Origin: Alphaproteobacteria bacterium
Lineage (GTDB): Bacteria > Pseudomonadota > Alphaproteobacteria > Pelagibacterales > Pelagibacteraceae
NCBI GenBank assembly: GCA_016870175.1
Contig: VGCG01000001.1
Location: 1 to 64,000 of the forward strand
Length of the DNA stretch: 64,000 nt
Direction: 5' to 3'
In this document: piece after piece, positions 16,878 through 26,083 of the stretch
Numbering within the stretch: the stretch's first letter is position 1
How the letters are laid out: each line of letters starts with the position of its first letter
Program-made: the position numbers and the translations under genes
Notes under the pieces: generated by a model
The model's database searches: none
Seen by the model: the letters and a program-made list of their open reading frames with translations, nothing else
Told to the model about the DNA's origin: nothing

Positions 16878-17837
16878 TTATCGATTAACTTCTTTAGAAA
16901 AATCAAGTTTTAAAATTTTTAGTAATTCCTCAAAAACTTTATTTTTATTAATTCTTAAATTAATAAGTTTCCATGCATAGGGTATAAATTTTAAATAACT
17001 TTTCTTGTTATCTCTCTGCGCTAACCGAGTAAAAATACCAATAATTTTGAGGTTTCTTAATACTGATAAAATTTCAAAATCATTTTTAAATTTATTATGT
17101 ATCACTTTATTACTTGTCTTAAGATAATAATTGTAAATTTTATTTTTAAGATTATTTGATGTTTTAAATCTAACATCGTCAATTAATGAGGCGAGATCAT
17201 AGGCCTTATTCCCTATAAGAGCATCCTGACTGTCAATTAGTCCAATTTTTTTATTATGATACATCATATTTGAAACATGAAAATCCCTATGTACAAAAGT
17301 ATCATTTTTTAAAATAATTTTTGATATTAAAAATTTTAATTGTTTTTTCAATTTACGGTTAAAAATAAAAACTCTTTTTCTTGATAAATTTTTTGGAACG
17401 TACCAATCACAAAATAATTTTGCTTCTGTAAGCAAGAACTTAGGTTCATATACTTTAACTTTATAAAATTTGTTATTAAAACTTTTAATTTTTTTGTCTT
17501 TTATTGATTGAATTTTATTTAATAAGTTAATTATTTTTTTAAAAAAAAAAAACTTATTTTTTTTTTTACTTTTAAGAATTTGATAAATTGTAGTATTTCC
17601 GAAATCTTCTATTTCAATGAAATTTTTTCTATAATTTTCTGAAAATAATTTTGGGGCATAAATTTTATTTTTAATTAAAATTTTATTAACAGCATCATAT
17701 ATTAATAAATTTTTAATTTTTTCTTTTTTAGCAAATACAATAATTGAATTTTTATTTTTATCTTTTTTTCTATAAAATTTTCTAATTGATGCATCTCCTT
17801 TAATTTGTTTTAAATTTTCAAAAAATTTTAAATTCAT
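16878..17837 (-). CDS. amgK: Cell-wall sugar kinase, AmgK-like (aminoglycoside-phosphotransferase fold)
   Basis: This 319-residue kinase of the APH fold has QIKGDASIRKFYR as nucleotide loop, the catalytic loop FVHRDFHVSNMM (Asp185, Asn190) and the metal-binding LIDSQDALIGNKAYDLASLIDD (Asp202). It is followed at one base by a murU-type uridylyltransferase and overlaps tsaE by one base. AmgK phosphorylates the anomeric carbon of N-acetylmuramate (and GlcNAc) in peptidoglycan recycling. The protein is unusually Lys-rich and its gene has long A/T runs, yet the reading frame is intact. Function is assigned from fold plus neighbours. Confidence 0.78.
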   Translation of the reverse strand: MNLKFFENLKQIKGDASIRKFYRKKDKNKNSIIVFAKKEKIKNLLIYDAVNKILIKNKIYAPKLFSENYRKNFIEIEDFGNTTIYQILKSKKKNKFFFFKKIINLLNKIQSIKDKKIKSFNNKFYKVKVYEPKFLLTEAKLFCDWYVPKNLSRKRVFIFNRKLKKQLKFLISKIILKNDTFVHRDFHVSNMMYHNKKIGLIDSQDALIGNKAYDLASLIDDVRFKTSNNLKNKIYNYYLKTSNKVIHNKFKNDFEILSVLRNLKIIGIFTRLAQRDNKKSYLKFIPYAWKLINLRINKNKVFEELLKILKLDFSKEVNR

Positions 17838-18316
17838 TATAAAAATTTAAGCCCTTTTATTTTCAAAGATCTATTTTTAAAATTGTTTTCATAATTAAAA
17901 AAAAACTTAATAGTTTTGCTACAAAATTTTTTTTCAATTATTTGAGGCCATTCAATAAGTAAAATATTATCTCGATTTTCCTCAAATAAATTTAACTCTT
18001 TTATCTCTGATTTATTTTTTAATCTAAACAAATCAAAATGCTTTATGTTAAGTCCATTAATTAAATATTCGTTTAAAAGATTAAATGTTGGGCTAGTTAC
18101 TTCAGTTTTTTTTAGATTTTTATTAATTTGAAATTGGTTTATTAAATATTTTACAAAAGTAGTTTTACCTACACCCATTTCCCCATATAAAAAAACAATA
18201 TCTCCCTTTTTTAAATATTTTACTAATTTTTTTGCTAAATTTTTTATTAATCTCTCAGAGGAAATATCTATTTTGCCACTGTTAATAGCGGTAGGCATTT
18301 GATTTATAAGGACCAT
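17837..18316 (-). CDS. tsaE: tRNA threonylcarbamoyladenosine biosynthesis ATPase TsaE
   Basis: The 159-residue protein has P-loop [15 protein letters not shown] (45-59), [13 protein letters not shown] and HFDLFRLKN, the typical TsaE order, and [10 protein letters not shown] near the end. It supports TsaB-TsaD in making t6A37 in ANN-decoding tRNAs. The start is uncertain: ATG 18316 overlaps ahcY by 35 bases, ATG 18298 (MPTAINSGK) by 17. It is translated with the downstream amgK-murU pair, an arrangement common in alphaproteobacteria. Confidence 0.88.
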   Translation of the reverse strand: MVLINQMPTAINSGKIDISSERLIKNLAKKLVKYLKKGDIVFLYGEMGVGKTTFVKYLINQFQINKNLKKTEVTSPTFNLLNEYLINGLNIKHFDLFRLKNKSEIKELNLFEENRDNILLIEWPQIIEKKFCSKTIKFFFNYENNFKNRSLKIKGLKFL

Positions 18317-19568
18317 TCACCTCAACGCTAATATAGTCCGCTTGTTCTTTTGATAATTTAGTCAGTTTTGCACCAACCTTTTTCAGGTGAAGTGTTGCAA
18401 CTTTTTCGTCTAAATATTTTGGTAAAACATAAACTTTATTTTCATAATTCTTGTAATTGTTCCAAAGTTCTATTTGGGCTATTACTTGATTAGTAAAAGA
18501 TGCACTCATTACAAAGCTTGGATGACCAGTTGCACATCCTAAATTCACCAATCTACCCTCTGCTAACAGAATAATCCTTTTACCATTTGGTAACTCTATT
18601 TCATGTACTTGGGGTTTAATTTGATTCCATTTATAGTTTCTCAAAGCATCAACCTGGATTTCATTATCAAAATGTCCAATGTTACAAAGTATTGCCCTAT
18701 CTTTCATGTTCCTCATATGATCTGCTGTAACAATGTCTTTATTTCCTGTTGCAGTCACAACGATATCGGCTCTTCCTATTGCTTCTTCCATTAAAACCAC
18801 CTCGTAACCTTCCATTGCAGCTTGCAAAGCACAAATTGGATCAATTTCTGTAATTAATACTCTTGCTCCACTTTGTCTTAAGGAAGATGCACTTCCCTTA
18901 CCTACATCACCAAATCCAGCAACAATTGCTATTTTCCCAGAGATCATAACATCTGTAGCTCTTCTAATTCCATCCACTAGGCTTTCTCTGCATCCATATA
19001 AATTATCAAATTTTGATTTAGTCACCGAGTCATTAACATTAATGGCTGGAATCATAAGAGAATTATTTTTTTCCATTTTATTTAGTGCTTTAATTCCAGT
19101 TGTAGTTTCTTCAGTCACTCCTCTGATTTCCTTCATTAAATGTTTATAATCTTTGTGCATAATTGCTGTTAAATCTCCTCCATCGTCTAGTAACATATTT
19201 GGTTTCCATTCTTTTTTTCCAACTATAGTCTGTTGAATACACCAAAGATACTCTTCTTCAGTTTCGCCTTTCCATGCGTATACAGAAATTCCTGATTTTG
19301 CAATTGCTGCAGCAGCGTGATCTTGTGTTGAAAAAATATTACATGAAGACCATCTAACTTCTGCTCCTAATTTTACCAAAGTTTCAATTAATACTGCTGT
19401 TTGTATTGTCATATGTAAACAGCCAATAATTTTTGCACCCTTTAAAGGTAATTTTTTTGAATACTCTTCTCTCAACGCCATTAAACCTGGCATTTCGGTT
19501 TCAGCAATCGAAATTTCTTTTCTTCCAAAATCAGCAAGTGATAGGTCTTTAACTTTATAATCTTTCAT
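18282..19568 (-). CDS. ahcY: Adenosylhomocysteinase
   Basis: The 428 residues show all SAHase blocks: [60 protein letters not shown], the NAD-binding loop [22 protein letters not shown] and a C-terminus ending YKSNAYRY. It hydrolyses S-adenosylhomocysteine to adenosine and homocysteine, closing the methyl cycle that MetX/MetW feed elsewhere in the window. It lies between chvG and tsaE on the same strand with a 43-base gap upstream. I see no separate riboswitch in that gap. Confidence 0.96.
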   Translation of the reverse strand: MKDYKVKDLSLADFGRKEISIAETEMPGLMALREEYSKKLPLKGAKIIGCLHMTIQTAVLIETLVKLGAEVRWSSCNIFSTQDHAAAAIAKSGISVYAWKGETEEEYLWCIQQTIVGKKEWKPNMLLDDGGDLTAIMHKDYKHLMKEIRGVTEETTTGIKALNKMEKNNSLMIPAINVNDSVTKSKFDNLYGCRESLVDGIRRATDVMISGKIAIVAGFGDVGKGSASSLRQSGARVLITEIDPICALQAAMEGYEVVLMEEAIGRADIVVTATGNKDIVTADHMRNMKDRAILCNIGHFDNEIQVDALRNYKWNQIKPQVHEIELPNGKRIILLAEGRLVNLGCATGHPSFVMSASFTNQVIAQIELWNNYKNYENKVYVLPKYLDEKVATLHLKKVGAKLTKLSKEQADYISVEVNGPYKSNAYRY

Positions 19569-19611
19569 TAAGAGTTATCTAGCAACTAAGAAATAATTAA
19601 TCAACATAAGA

Positions 19612-21150
19612 TTAAATCTCAGGAAAAGTTATTGTAATAATTGCACCAGCTTTATTGTCTCTATTTTTAGCTTTAATGCTTCCCTCATGCAAATCTACCA
19701 GATTTTTTACTATATTTAATCCAAGACCTGAATGTTCACCAAAATTTTCTGGTCTATTACTATAAAATCTTTTAAATATTTTTTCGGTATCTTTTTCTTT
19801 AAATCCTTGACCCTCATCAATAATTTCAAATATAATTTTTTTATCAGGATTTTTGTATACTTTTACATAAATATTTTTATTATCGTTTATGAAAGATATT
19901 GAATTATCCAATAAATTTGCAGTTATTTGTTCAATTCTATTTTCAATACCATTGATAAAAAATTCTTTATTTCCATCGTTTTCATAACTTATTTTAATGC
20001 CCCTTTTAGTATTATAAATATTGTTATAATCTTCGACTACTGACTGAATAATTGGTTGTATATCTATTTTTTTCATTCTCTCAGTACTAAGAGTAGCTTC
20101 ATCTTTTAACATTTGCGAATAATCGGTAATCAATCTTTCAATTCTCTGAACATCATGACTTAAAATATTTAATAATTTTGTTCTTTGTTCAGTGTTATTG
20201 GTATCTTGTAAAATTTCAGAAGCACTTTTTAAAGAAGTTAGTGGGTTTCTTATTTCATGGACAAGATCGGTTGAAAAATTTTCTGCATGAAAGATTCTTT
20301 TTTGTAATTCATTTGTCATATCGTCCAAAGAATTTGACAATAATCCCAATTCATCATTTCTGTTTTTTAAATTTTCAATACTAATTTTTTCAGAACTTTT
20401 ATTTTTTATGGTTTTTGTATAACTCACTAGATTTTGAATAGGTTTTAAAAAATATCTATTTAGAACAAAGGAAAATATTAAAATTACAAATCCCACAACA
20501 ATTACTGTTCTAATTACAAAGGTTTTTCTTTCATCAATTGCCGCCTTAATATCATTTGCATTTTGAACAATTACTAAAAAACCAACGTTTTTTTCGCTGA
20601 GGATAACATTTTTAATTGTTGTTAATTGAAATTGATCAAAATTTTTCTGCGTAAATGTATATGGCTTTCCATAATCTTTGGAGTTTTGATAAATGTTTAT
20701 AATTTCTTTTAAAGAAAATAACTTGTCATTTTTTAAATTAATTTTTTTTTCCTTATCAGTTTCAATTTTTTGTTCATTTAAGATTTCAAACTCTATATTA
20801 TCAATTATTGTTGAAAAAGATCTTGGATCAAGATCTAATGTATCTGTATCACCAATTAAATTTAATTTATTGTCAAAAAATATTACTCGATCTAAGTTTT
20901 GAAAAATAAATCTAGTAGAAAACAAAAAATTTTTAATATCATCTTCAATAAATCTAATATTTAATCTTTTAATATTATCGATAGTATTATCTATAATATT
21001 TGTATGATTGATTGATTTTTTTTTAATTAAATTAGGTTCAACATTTTTAATATAAATAATTGTAAAAGAACCAATAAAAATAAAAAAAATAAAATTAATA
21101 AATAAGAATTTTCTGAGTATTGATAACTTTTTTAGATATCCTTTGAGCAT
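19612..21150 (-). CDS. chvG: Two-component sensor histidine kinase, ChvG family
   Basis: The 512 residues comprise an N-terminal TM helix (about 15-34), a periplasmic sensor region (35-210), a second TM (212-230), HAMP, the phospho-acceptor box STDLVHEIRNPLTSL with His298, and an ATPase domain with NLLDNSISF, DEGQGF and GLGLNIV. In relatives (ChvG/ExoS/BvrS) it senses acid or envelope stress and controls surface functions. It ends one base into the start of its response regulator gene region (both share position 21150), so the pair is co-translated. Confidence 0.9.
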   Translation of the reverse strand: MLKGYLKKLSILRKFLFINFIFFIFIGSFTIIYIKNVEPNLIKKKSINHTNIIDNTIDNIKRLNIRFIEDDIKNFLFSTRFIFQNLDRVIFFDNKLNLIGDTDTLDLDPRSFSTIIDNIEFEILNEQKIETDKEKKINLKNDKLFSLKEIINIYQNSKDYGKPYTFTQKNFDQFQLTTIKNVILSEKNVGFLVIVQNANDIKAAIDERKTFVIRTVIVVGFVILIFSFVLNRYFLKPIQNLVSYTKTIKNKSSEKISIENLKNRNDELGLLSNSLDDMTNELQKRIFHAENFSTDLVHEIRNPLTSLKSASEILQDTNNTEQRTKLLNILSHDVQRIERLITDYSQMLKDEATLSTERMKKIDIQPIIQSVVEDYNNIYNTKRGIKISYENDGNKEFFINGIENRIEQITANLLDNSISFINDNKNIYVKVYKNPDKKIIFEIIDEGQGFKEKDTEKIFKRFYSNRPENFGEHSGLGLNIVKNLVDLHEGSIKAKNRDNKAGAIITITFPEI

Positions 21151-21857
21151 TAACTAGCATTCCATCTGTATCCACTTCCATATCTGGTTTCTATAGCTGA
21201 AAAATTAGGATCAACTTTTTTAAATTTTTTTCTTATTCTTTTAACGTGGCTATCTATAGTTCTATCTTCAATATCAGTGTCTTCTCTATAAGCTATATCC
21301 ATTAATTGAGCTCTTTCTTTTATAATTCCAGGTCTTTTTGCTAATTCTTTAACAATTAAAAATTCAGTTGTAGTAAGTTTGTCAGGTAATTGTTTTCCGT
21401 TCCACTCACACTCAAGTTGAGATGAGTCTAACTTAAGTTTTCCATGAGAAATAATACTTTTGTTTTCCTCAATAACATTATTTGAGTCTTTTTTCCGCAG
21501 TTGAACTCTAATTCTTTCAATTAAAACTTTTACTGAAAATCCTCCTGATTTTTTTACAAAATCATCTGCTCCAAGCTTCAAACCTACCAATTCATCAATT
21601 TCATCGTCTTTGGAAGTTAAAAAAATTACAGGTAAAGAGGTTTTTTTTCTTAGCTTCTTTAACAATTCCTCCCCATCCATTTTGGGCATCTTAATGTCAA
21701 TTACTGCTAAGTCTGGTGGTATCCGAGTTAATCCAATTAATGCACTTTCACCATCTATATAAGTTTGAATATTAAATCCTTCTTTTTCCAAGGCTATGCT
21801 TAAACTTGTGAGTATATTTCTATCATCATCTACCAGTGCTATTGTTGGTTTATTCAT
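21150..21857 (-). CDS. chvI: Two-component response regulator, ChvI family (OmpR-type)
   Basis: The 235 residues have a receiver domain (1-120) with DDD acidic cluster at 10-12 and phospho-acceptor Asp54 in AVIDIKMPKMDG, then a winged-helix OmpR-type domain with LTTTEFLIVKELAKRPG and a C-terminal DSHVKRIRKKFK and TRYGSGYRW. It should regulate envelope genes when phosphorylated by ChvG. Unusually, the loop after GADDFV reads KKSGGFSVK where ChvI and most receivers have K-P-F-S, so the conserved cis-proline after the switch lysine is lost and two residues are inserted. Confidence 0.9.
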   Translation of the reverse strand: MNKPTIALVDDDRNILTSLSIALEKEGFNIQTYIDGESALIGLTRIPPDLAVIDIKMPKMDGEELLKKLRKKTSLPVIFLTSKDDEIDELVGLKLGADDFVKKSGGFSVKVLIERIRVQLRKKDSNNVIEENKSIISHGKLKLDSSQLECEWNGKQLPDKLTTTEFLIVKELAKRPGIIKERAQLMDIAYREDTDIEDRTIDSHVKRIRKKFKKVDPNFSAIETRYGSGYRWNAS

Positions 21858-21907
21858 AGTTAATTTAAAAATACTAAATTGTTCTTAATTGGGCAATCTA
21901 ATTAATA

Positions 21908-24682
21908 TTAATGAAGTACGCCCCAGTTATCACCAATATTAATATCAACAGTTAGAGGAGTGGAAAAAGAATGATATTGACTTTCAGCAACACTGGTCAT
22001 TTCCTCTTTTATAATTTTTATAGTTTGTTTTACCTCATTTATAGGAACCTCAAATAATAATTCATCATGAATTTGAAGTAATATCTTACAATTATTTTTT
22101 TTTCTCTCAGATAATCTTTTATCTAACCTGATCATGGCTAGTCTCATTATTTCTGAGGCAGAACCTTGTATTGGAGCATTAATAGCTGCACGCTCTTGAA
22201 AATTTCTAATATTAAAATTTTTATCATTAATTGAAATAAAATGAGATCTACGTCCAAAAATATTATTAACATATCCACTTTTCCGACAAAATTTAATTGT
22301 ATTATCCATGTAAATTTTTATTTCAGGAAATTTTAAAAAATAAGCATTTAAAAACTCTTCTGCTTCGTATTTTGAAACATTAATTTGTTTTGCCAAACCA
22401 TATTGAGAAATTCCATAAATAATTCCAAAATTGATTGCCTTAGCTTTTCTTCTTTTATTATCGTCAACTTTTTTTATGTCTATGTTAAATATTTGGCTTG
22501 CCGTTAAAGAATGTATATCTACATTATTTTTAAATGCTCTTTTTAACTCTTTGACATCAGCTAAATCTGCTAAAATTCTCATTTCAATTTGGTTGTAGTC
22601 GGCGGAAACAAGCATAAAATCTTTTTCAGCGATAAATGCCTTTCGAATATCTCTGCCCTCCTCTGTTTTAATTGGAATATTTTGTAAATTTGGATCACTA
22701 GAGGCTAGTCTACCAGTAGTTGTTGCAGCCAACAAAAAAGAAGTATGAACCCTTTTAGTATTAGGATTTATATACTGAGGTAAAGAGTCGGTATATGTAT
22801 TTTTTAATTTTGAAACTTGTCTCCAATCTAAAACTAATTGGGAAAATTTATCTCCTTTGAAGGCTAAGTCCTCTAAAACAGTTGCACTAGTAGCAAATCC
22901 ACCTTTTTTAGTTTTTTTTAATCCAGCTATTTTAAGATCATTATAAATAATTTCTCCCAATTGCTTTGGAGAACCAATATTAAAGTTTTTTTTTGAAATC
23001 TTAAAAATTTCTTTTTGCAATTGTTCAATTTTTTTTTCAAATTTTAGAGAAAGACTTTTTAAAAAACCACTATCTACTTTAATTCCTTTTATTTCCATAA
23101 AAGCAAGAATTTTTATTAAAGGTTTTTCAAAAATTTCATAAATATTAATCATCTTTTCTGATTTTAATTTTTTGATAAATGTTTTATATAATCTAAATGT
23201 TACGTCCGCATCTTCAGCCGCATAATCTTTTGCTTTATCTAGCTCAACTTCACTAAAATTAATTTCTTTTTTTCCTGTGCCAACTAAATCTTTAAATTTA
23301 ATTGTTTTGTGCCCCAAGTGAATTTCTGACAATAAATCCATATTGTGTCTATTTTTTCCAGCATCGAGAACATATGACATCAACATAGTGTCCTCCATTG
23401 AGGAAATCTCAATACCTTGTTTAAATAAAATTATAAAATCAAATTTAATATTTTGACCAATTTTTTTTATATTTGGGTTTTCTAATAAAGGCTTTAACTT
23501 TTGGATTACTATATCTTTTTTAATACATTTTCCAGACAGATGTCCAATTGGAATATAACAAGCTTTACCAATTTTTGAACATAAAGAAATTCCTATTAAT
23601 TTTGCTTGGTGTGGGTCAAGTGAACTAGTTTCTGTATCAACCGCGACTTCTCCAACTTCTTCTGCCTCTTTTATCCATTCGTCAATTTGATTTGGATTTG
23701 AAATCAAATGATAATTTTTATTGTTTATAGGCTTTTGTTTATCTAAATTTTTAGTTTCAAAGTCACTAGCATAAAGATTTGGTTCACCGAATACGGAAAT
23801 TGCAGAACTTAACAATCTATTAAATTCCATTTCTCTTAAAAATTTATAAAGCTTATCTTTATCTATTTCCTTTAATTTAAATTCTTCTAAATGCTGTTTT
23901 ACAGGAACGTTATGTTTTAAAGTAACTAGCTGTTTGCTAATAATTGCTTTATCTTTATTTGCAATTAAAGTTTCTCTTCTTTTATTTTGCGTAATCTCAT
24001 GAGCTGATTTTAAAATATTTTCTAAAGTTCCATATTTATTAATTAATTCAGCGGCTGTTTTAACTCCTATACCAGGTACTCCCGGAATATTATCGCTACT
24101 ATCTCCTGCTAAAGCTTGAACATCAATTACTTTATTTGCTACTACTCCAAATTTATTATGTATGTCCTCTTCAGAAATAAATTTGTTTTTCATTGGATCA
24201 AAAAGACGAACATCTTTTTTATAAAGTTGCATTAAGTCTTTATCTGAAGATACGATGGTAACTTTTGAGCCTTTTTTTAATATTTGGTCAACATAAGTAG
24301 CTATTAAATCGTCTGCTTCATAATTTGTTAATTCAACAGAGGGTAAATTAAAAGCTAAAACAGATTTTCTTATATATTCAAATTGAGGAGCCAAATCATC
24401 TGGTGCTTCTATTCGATTTGCTTTATAATCACTATAAATTTCATTTCTAAAAGTTTTTCTTCCAGAGTCAAAAATTACAGCAAAATGAGTAGGTTTTTGT
24501 AAATTTTGATCTGATTTAGAGTCTTCTAGAAGTTTAAAAAGCATACTACAAAAGCCGCTTACTGCACCTGTTGGTAAACCATCACTTTTTCTAGATAATG
24601 GAGGTAATGCATAATAAGCCCTAAATATGTAACCTGATCCATCAATTAAATAAAAATGATCATTTTTTTGAATTTTATTCAT
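21908..24682 (-). CDS. polA: DNA polymerase I
   Basis: The 924 residues contain all three domains. The 5'-3' nuclease starts with FYLIDGSGYIFRAYYALPPL and includes VSSDKDLMQL and GIGVKTAAELI. The 3'-5' exonuclease has intact acidic motifs: AVDTETSSLD, GQNIKFDFIIL and YAAEDADVTFRLY, so proofreading should be active. The polymerase has SADYNQIEMRILADL, the O-helix RRKAKAINFGIIYGIS and QIHDELLFEV. It fills Okazaki and repair gaps. It stands alone on the strand upstream of chvI with a 50-base gap. A 125-base gap precedes it, shared with the divergent bioY. Confidence 0.96.
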   Translation of the reverse strand: MNKIQKNDHFYLIDGSGYIFRAYYALPPLSRKSDGLPTGAVSGFCSMLFKLLEDSKSDQNLQKPTHFAVIFDSGRKTFRNEIYSDYKANRIEAPDDLAPQFEYIRKSVLAFNLPSVELTNYEADDLIATYVDQILKKGSKVTIVSSDKDLMQLYKKDVRLFDPMKNKFISEEDIHNKFGVVANKVIDVQALAGDSSDNIPGVPGIGVKTAAELINKYGTLENILKSAHEITQNKRRETLIANKDKAIISKQLVTLKHNVPVKQHLEEFKLKEIDKDKLYKFLREMEFNRLLSSAISVFGEPNLYASDFETKNLDKQKPINNKNYHLISNPNQIDEWIKEAEEVGEVAVDTETSSLDPHQAKLIGISLCSKIGKACYIPIGHLSGKCIKKDIVIQKLKPLLENPNIKKIGQNIKFDFIILFKQGIEISSMEDTMLMSYVLDAGKNRHNMDLLSEIHLGHKTIKFKDLVGTGKKEINFSEVELDKAKDYAAEDADVTFRLYKTFIKKLKSEKMINIYEIFEKPLIKILAFMEIKGIKVDSGFLKSLSLKFEKKIEQLQKEIFKISKKNFNIGSPKQLGEIIYNDLKIAGLKKTKKGGFATSATVLEDLAFKGDKFSQLVLDWRQVSKLKNTYTDSLPQYINPNTKRVHTSFLLAATTTGRLASSDPNLQNIPIKTEEGRDIRKAFIAEKDFMLVSADYNQIEMRILADLADVKELKRAFKNNVDIHSLTASQIFNIDIKKVDDNKRRKAKAINFGIIYGISQYGLAKQINVSKYEAEEFLNAYFLKFPEIKIYMDNTIKFCRKSGYVNNIFGRRSHFISINDKNFNIRNFQERAAINAPIQGSASEIMRLAMIRLDKRLSERKKNNCKILLQIHDELLFEVPINEVKQTIKIIKEEMTSVAESQYHSFSTPLTVDINIGDNWGVLH

Positions 24683-24807
24683 TCAGATTTTCATAGTATT
24701 ACAATTTTATTAACATCTTTATATAAAAAAATAAACTTTGCTTAATTAAGAAATAATTGTAAAAATATAAACATATTAAACTCTTAAAATAAATATAATA
24801 TAAATTT

Positions 24808-25362
24808 GTGGACCTAATTAAAAACAATACACAATCAAAAATTATAAAATTAATTTTAATTATATTGCTAGGCTCAATTGCGCTAACAATATCTGCAAAA
24901 ATTAAAATTCCTTTTTATCCAGTTCCAATGACTATGCAAACATTTGTGGTTTTGTTTTTAGGTATTAGTTTTGGTTATAAAATTGGATTAATGACAATAA
25001 CTTTATATCTTCTCGAAGGAATTGCGGGGCTTCCTGTTTTTGCAAATTCACCTGAGAAGGGGGTAGGATTAATTTATTTTACTGGACCTACAATGGGATA
25101 CTTACTTGGATTTTTAACAGCTGTGAGTTTGTCCTCTAAAATAAATTCTAAAGATAATTTTTTCATTGTTTTGCTAAAGCTGATATTAGCTGTTTCAACA
25201 ATTTATATTTTAGGAATTTTATGGCTTGGGAAATTTTTAGGATGGGAAATTAAAATTCTTTTTGATGGAGGTGTAAAACCTTTTTTATTAGCTGAAATCT
25301 TTAAAATTTTATTATTAGCACTTATTACAAAACAAATAATTAAAATTAGGAAATTTATTTAG
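24808..25362 (+). CDS. bioY: BioY-family biotin uptake protein
   Basis: The 184-residue membrane protein starts at a GTG and has about six hydrophobic segments. KIPFYPVPMTMQTFVVLFLG and the later YFTGPTMGYLLGFLTA are the BioY signatures. BioY is the substrate-binding S-component of energy-coupling-factor transporters and can also act alone. No bioM/bioN genes are beside it. Together with the loss of biotin synthesis known in many streamlined marine bacteria, it suggests dependence on external biotin; that dependence is inferred. The 3' end overlaps the opposing regulator gene by 8 bases. Confidence 0.88.
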   Translation: MDLIKNNTQSKIIKLILIILLGSIALTISAKIKIPFYPVPMTMQTFVVLFLGISFGYKIGLMTITLYLLEGIAGLPVFANSPEKGVGLIYFTGPTMGYLLGFLTAVSLSSKINSKDNFFIVLLKLILAVSTIYILGILWLGKFLGWEIKILFDGGVKPFLLAEIFKILLLALITKQIIKIRKFI

Positions 25363-25918
25363 GAGATCTTTTAGAAAGAATTCTTTGAAGAGTTCTTCTG
25401 TGCATCTTAAGTCTTCTTGCTGTTTCTGAAACATTTCTATCACATAATTCAAATACTCTGTGAATATGTTCCCATTTAACTCTATCAGCTGACATTGGAT
25501 TTTCAGGTGGAGCAGCTTTCGTAGATGAGTTTGCAAGTAGGGCTTTTTCAACATCATCAGCATCCGCAGGTTTCGCCAAGTAATCTATTGCCCCCTCTTT
25601 AATTGCAGCAACAGCGGTTGGAATGTTTCCGTATCCTGTCAGCATTACAATTCTACTATCTGGGTTTGATAACTGTATCTCTTTTACAACTTCCAAACCA
25701 TTTCCATCACCCAATCTTAGATCAACAACAGCAAAAGCAGGTTTGTTTAACTTAACTGATTCGATACCTTTTTCGACATTTTCGGCTTGTAAAACTTGAA
25801 AACCTTTTTTCTCCATCGCTTTTGCCAATCTTTCTCTAAAAGGATTGTCATCGTCAACTATGATAAGTGATTTATTGACATAATCACTAAGTTTTTTAAC
25901 TACTAATTGTTCTTTCAT
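25355..25918 (-). CDS. regA: Response regulator of the RegA/PrrA/ActR redox family
   Basis: The 187-residue protein has a receiver domain with VDDD (21-24) and phospho-acceptor Asp66 in FAVVDLRLGDGNG, a linker with proline-rich AAPPENPMSADRVKWEH, and a Fis-type helix-turn-helix in which RNVSETARRLKMHRRTLQR is the hallmark of this family. In relatives it is phosphorylated by RegB and globally controls redox-linked genes such as respiration and carbon fixation. No regB/senC gene is adjacent, so the kinase must be elsewhere or the protein works differently. No gene is co-directional within 150 bases upstream. Confidence 0.88.
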   Translation of the reverse strand: MKEQLVVKKLSDYVNKSLIIVDDDNPFRERLAKAMEKKGFQVLQAENVEKGIESVKLNKPAFAVVDLRLGDGNGLEVVKEIQLSNPDSRIVMLTGYGNIPTAVAAIKEGAIDYLAKPADADDVEKALLANSSTKAAPPENPMSADRVKWEHIHRVFELCDRNVSETARRLKMHRRTLQRILSKRSPK

Positions 25919-26083
25919 CGGACTTAGATAATTATCTATAAAAATTTTTCAAGTGCATTAACTTATTTTTCATAAATTATTTACTTTACATTAGTAATCG
26001 ATTCCATTATTTGCATAAAAAAATAGTTTTTTTTACAAGTTTAAAAAAGTTTTTTTATTAAATTTTTTTTGGAGGCATTATTA

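Noticed and set aside
17500..17790. Frameshift in the AmgK-like gene because of long poly-T/poly-A runs
   Set aside because: The frame stays open and the kinase motifs (Asp185, Asn190, Asp202) keep correct spacing, so the gene appears intact.
18569..19611. SAM- or SAH-responsive riboswitch upstream of ahcY
   Set aside because: Only 43 bases separate ahcY from chvG and they show no SAH or SAM aptamer features.
25919..26070. Structured leader such as a speF-type RNA upstream of the polyamine operon
   Set aside because: About 150 bases are available, but I could find only AT-rich runs and no stem or conserved block that I could support.
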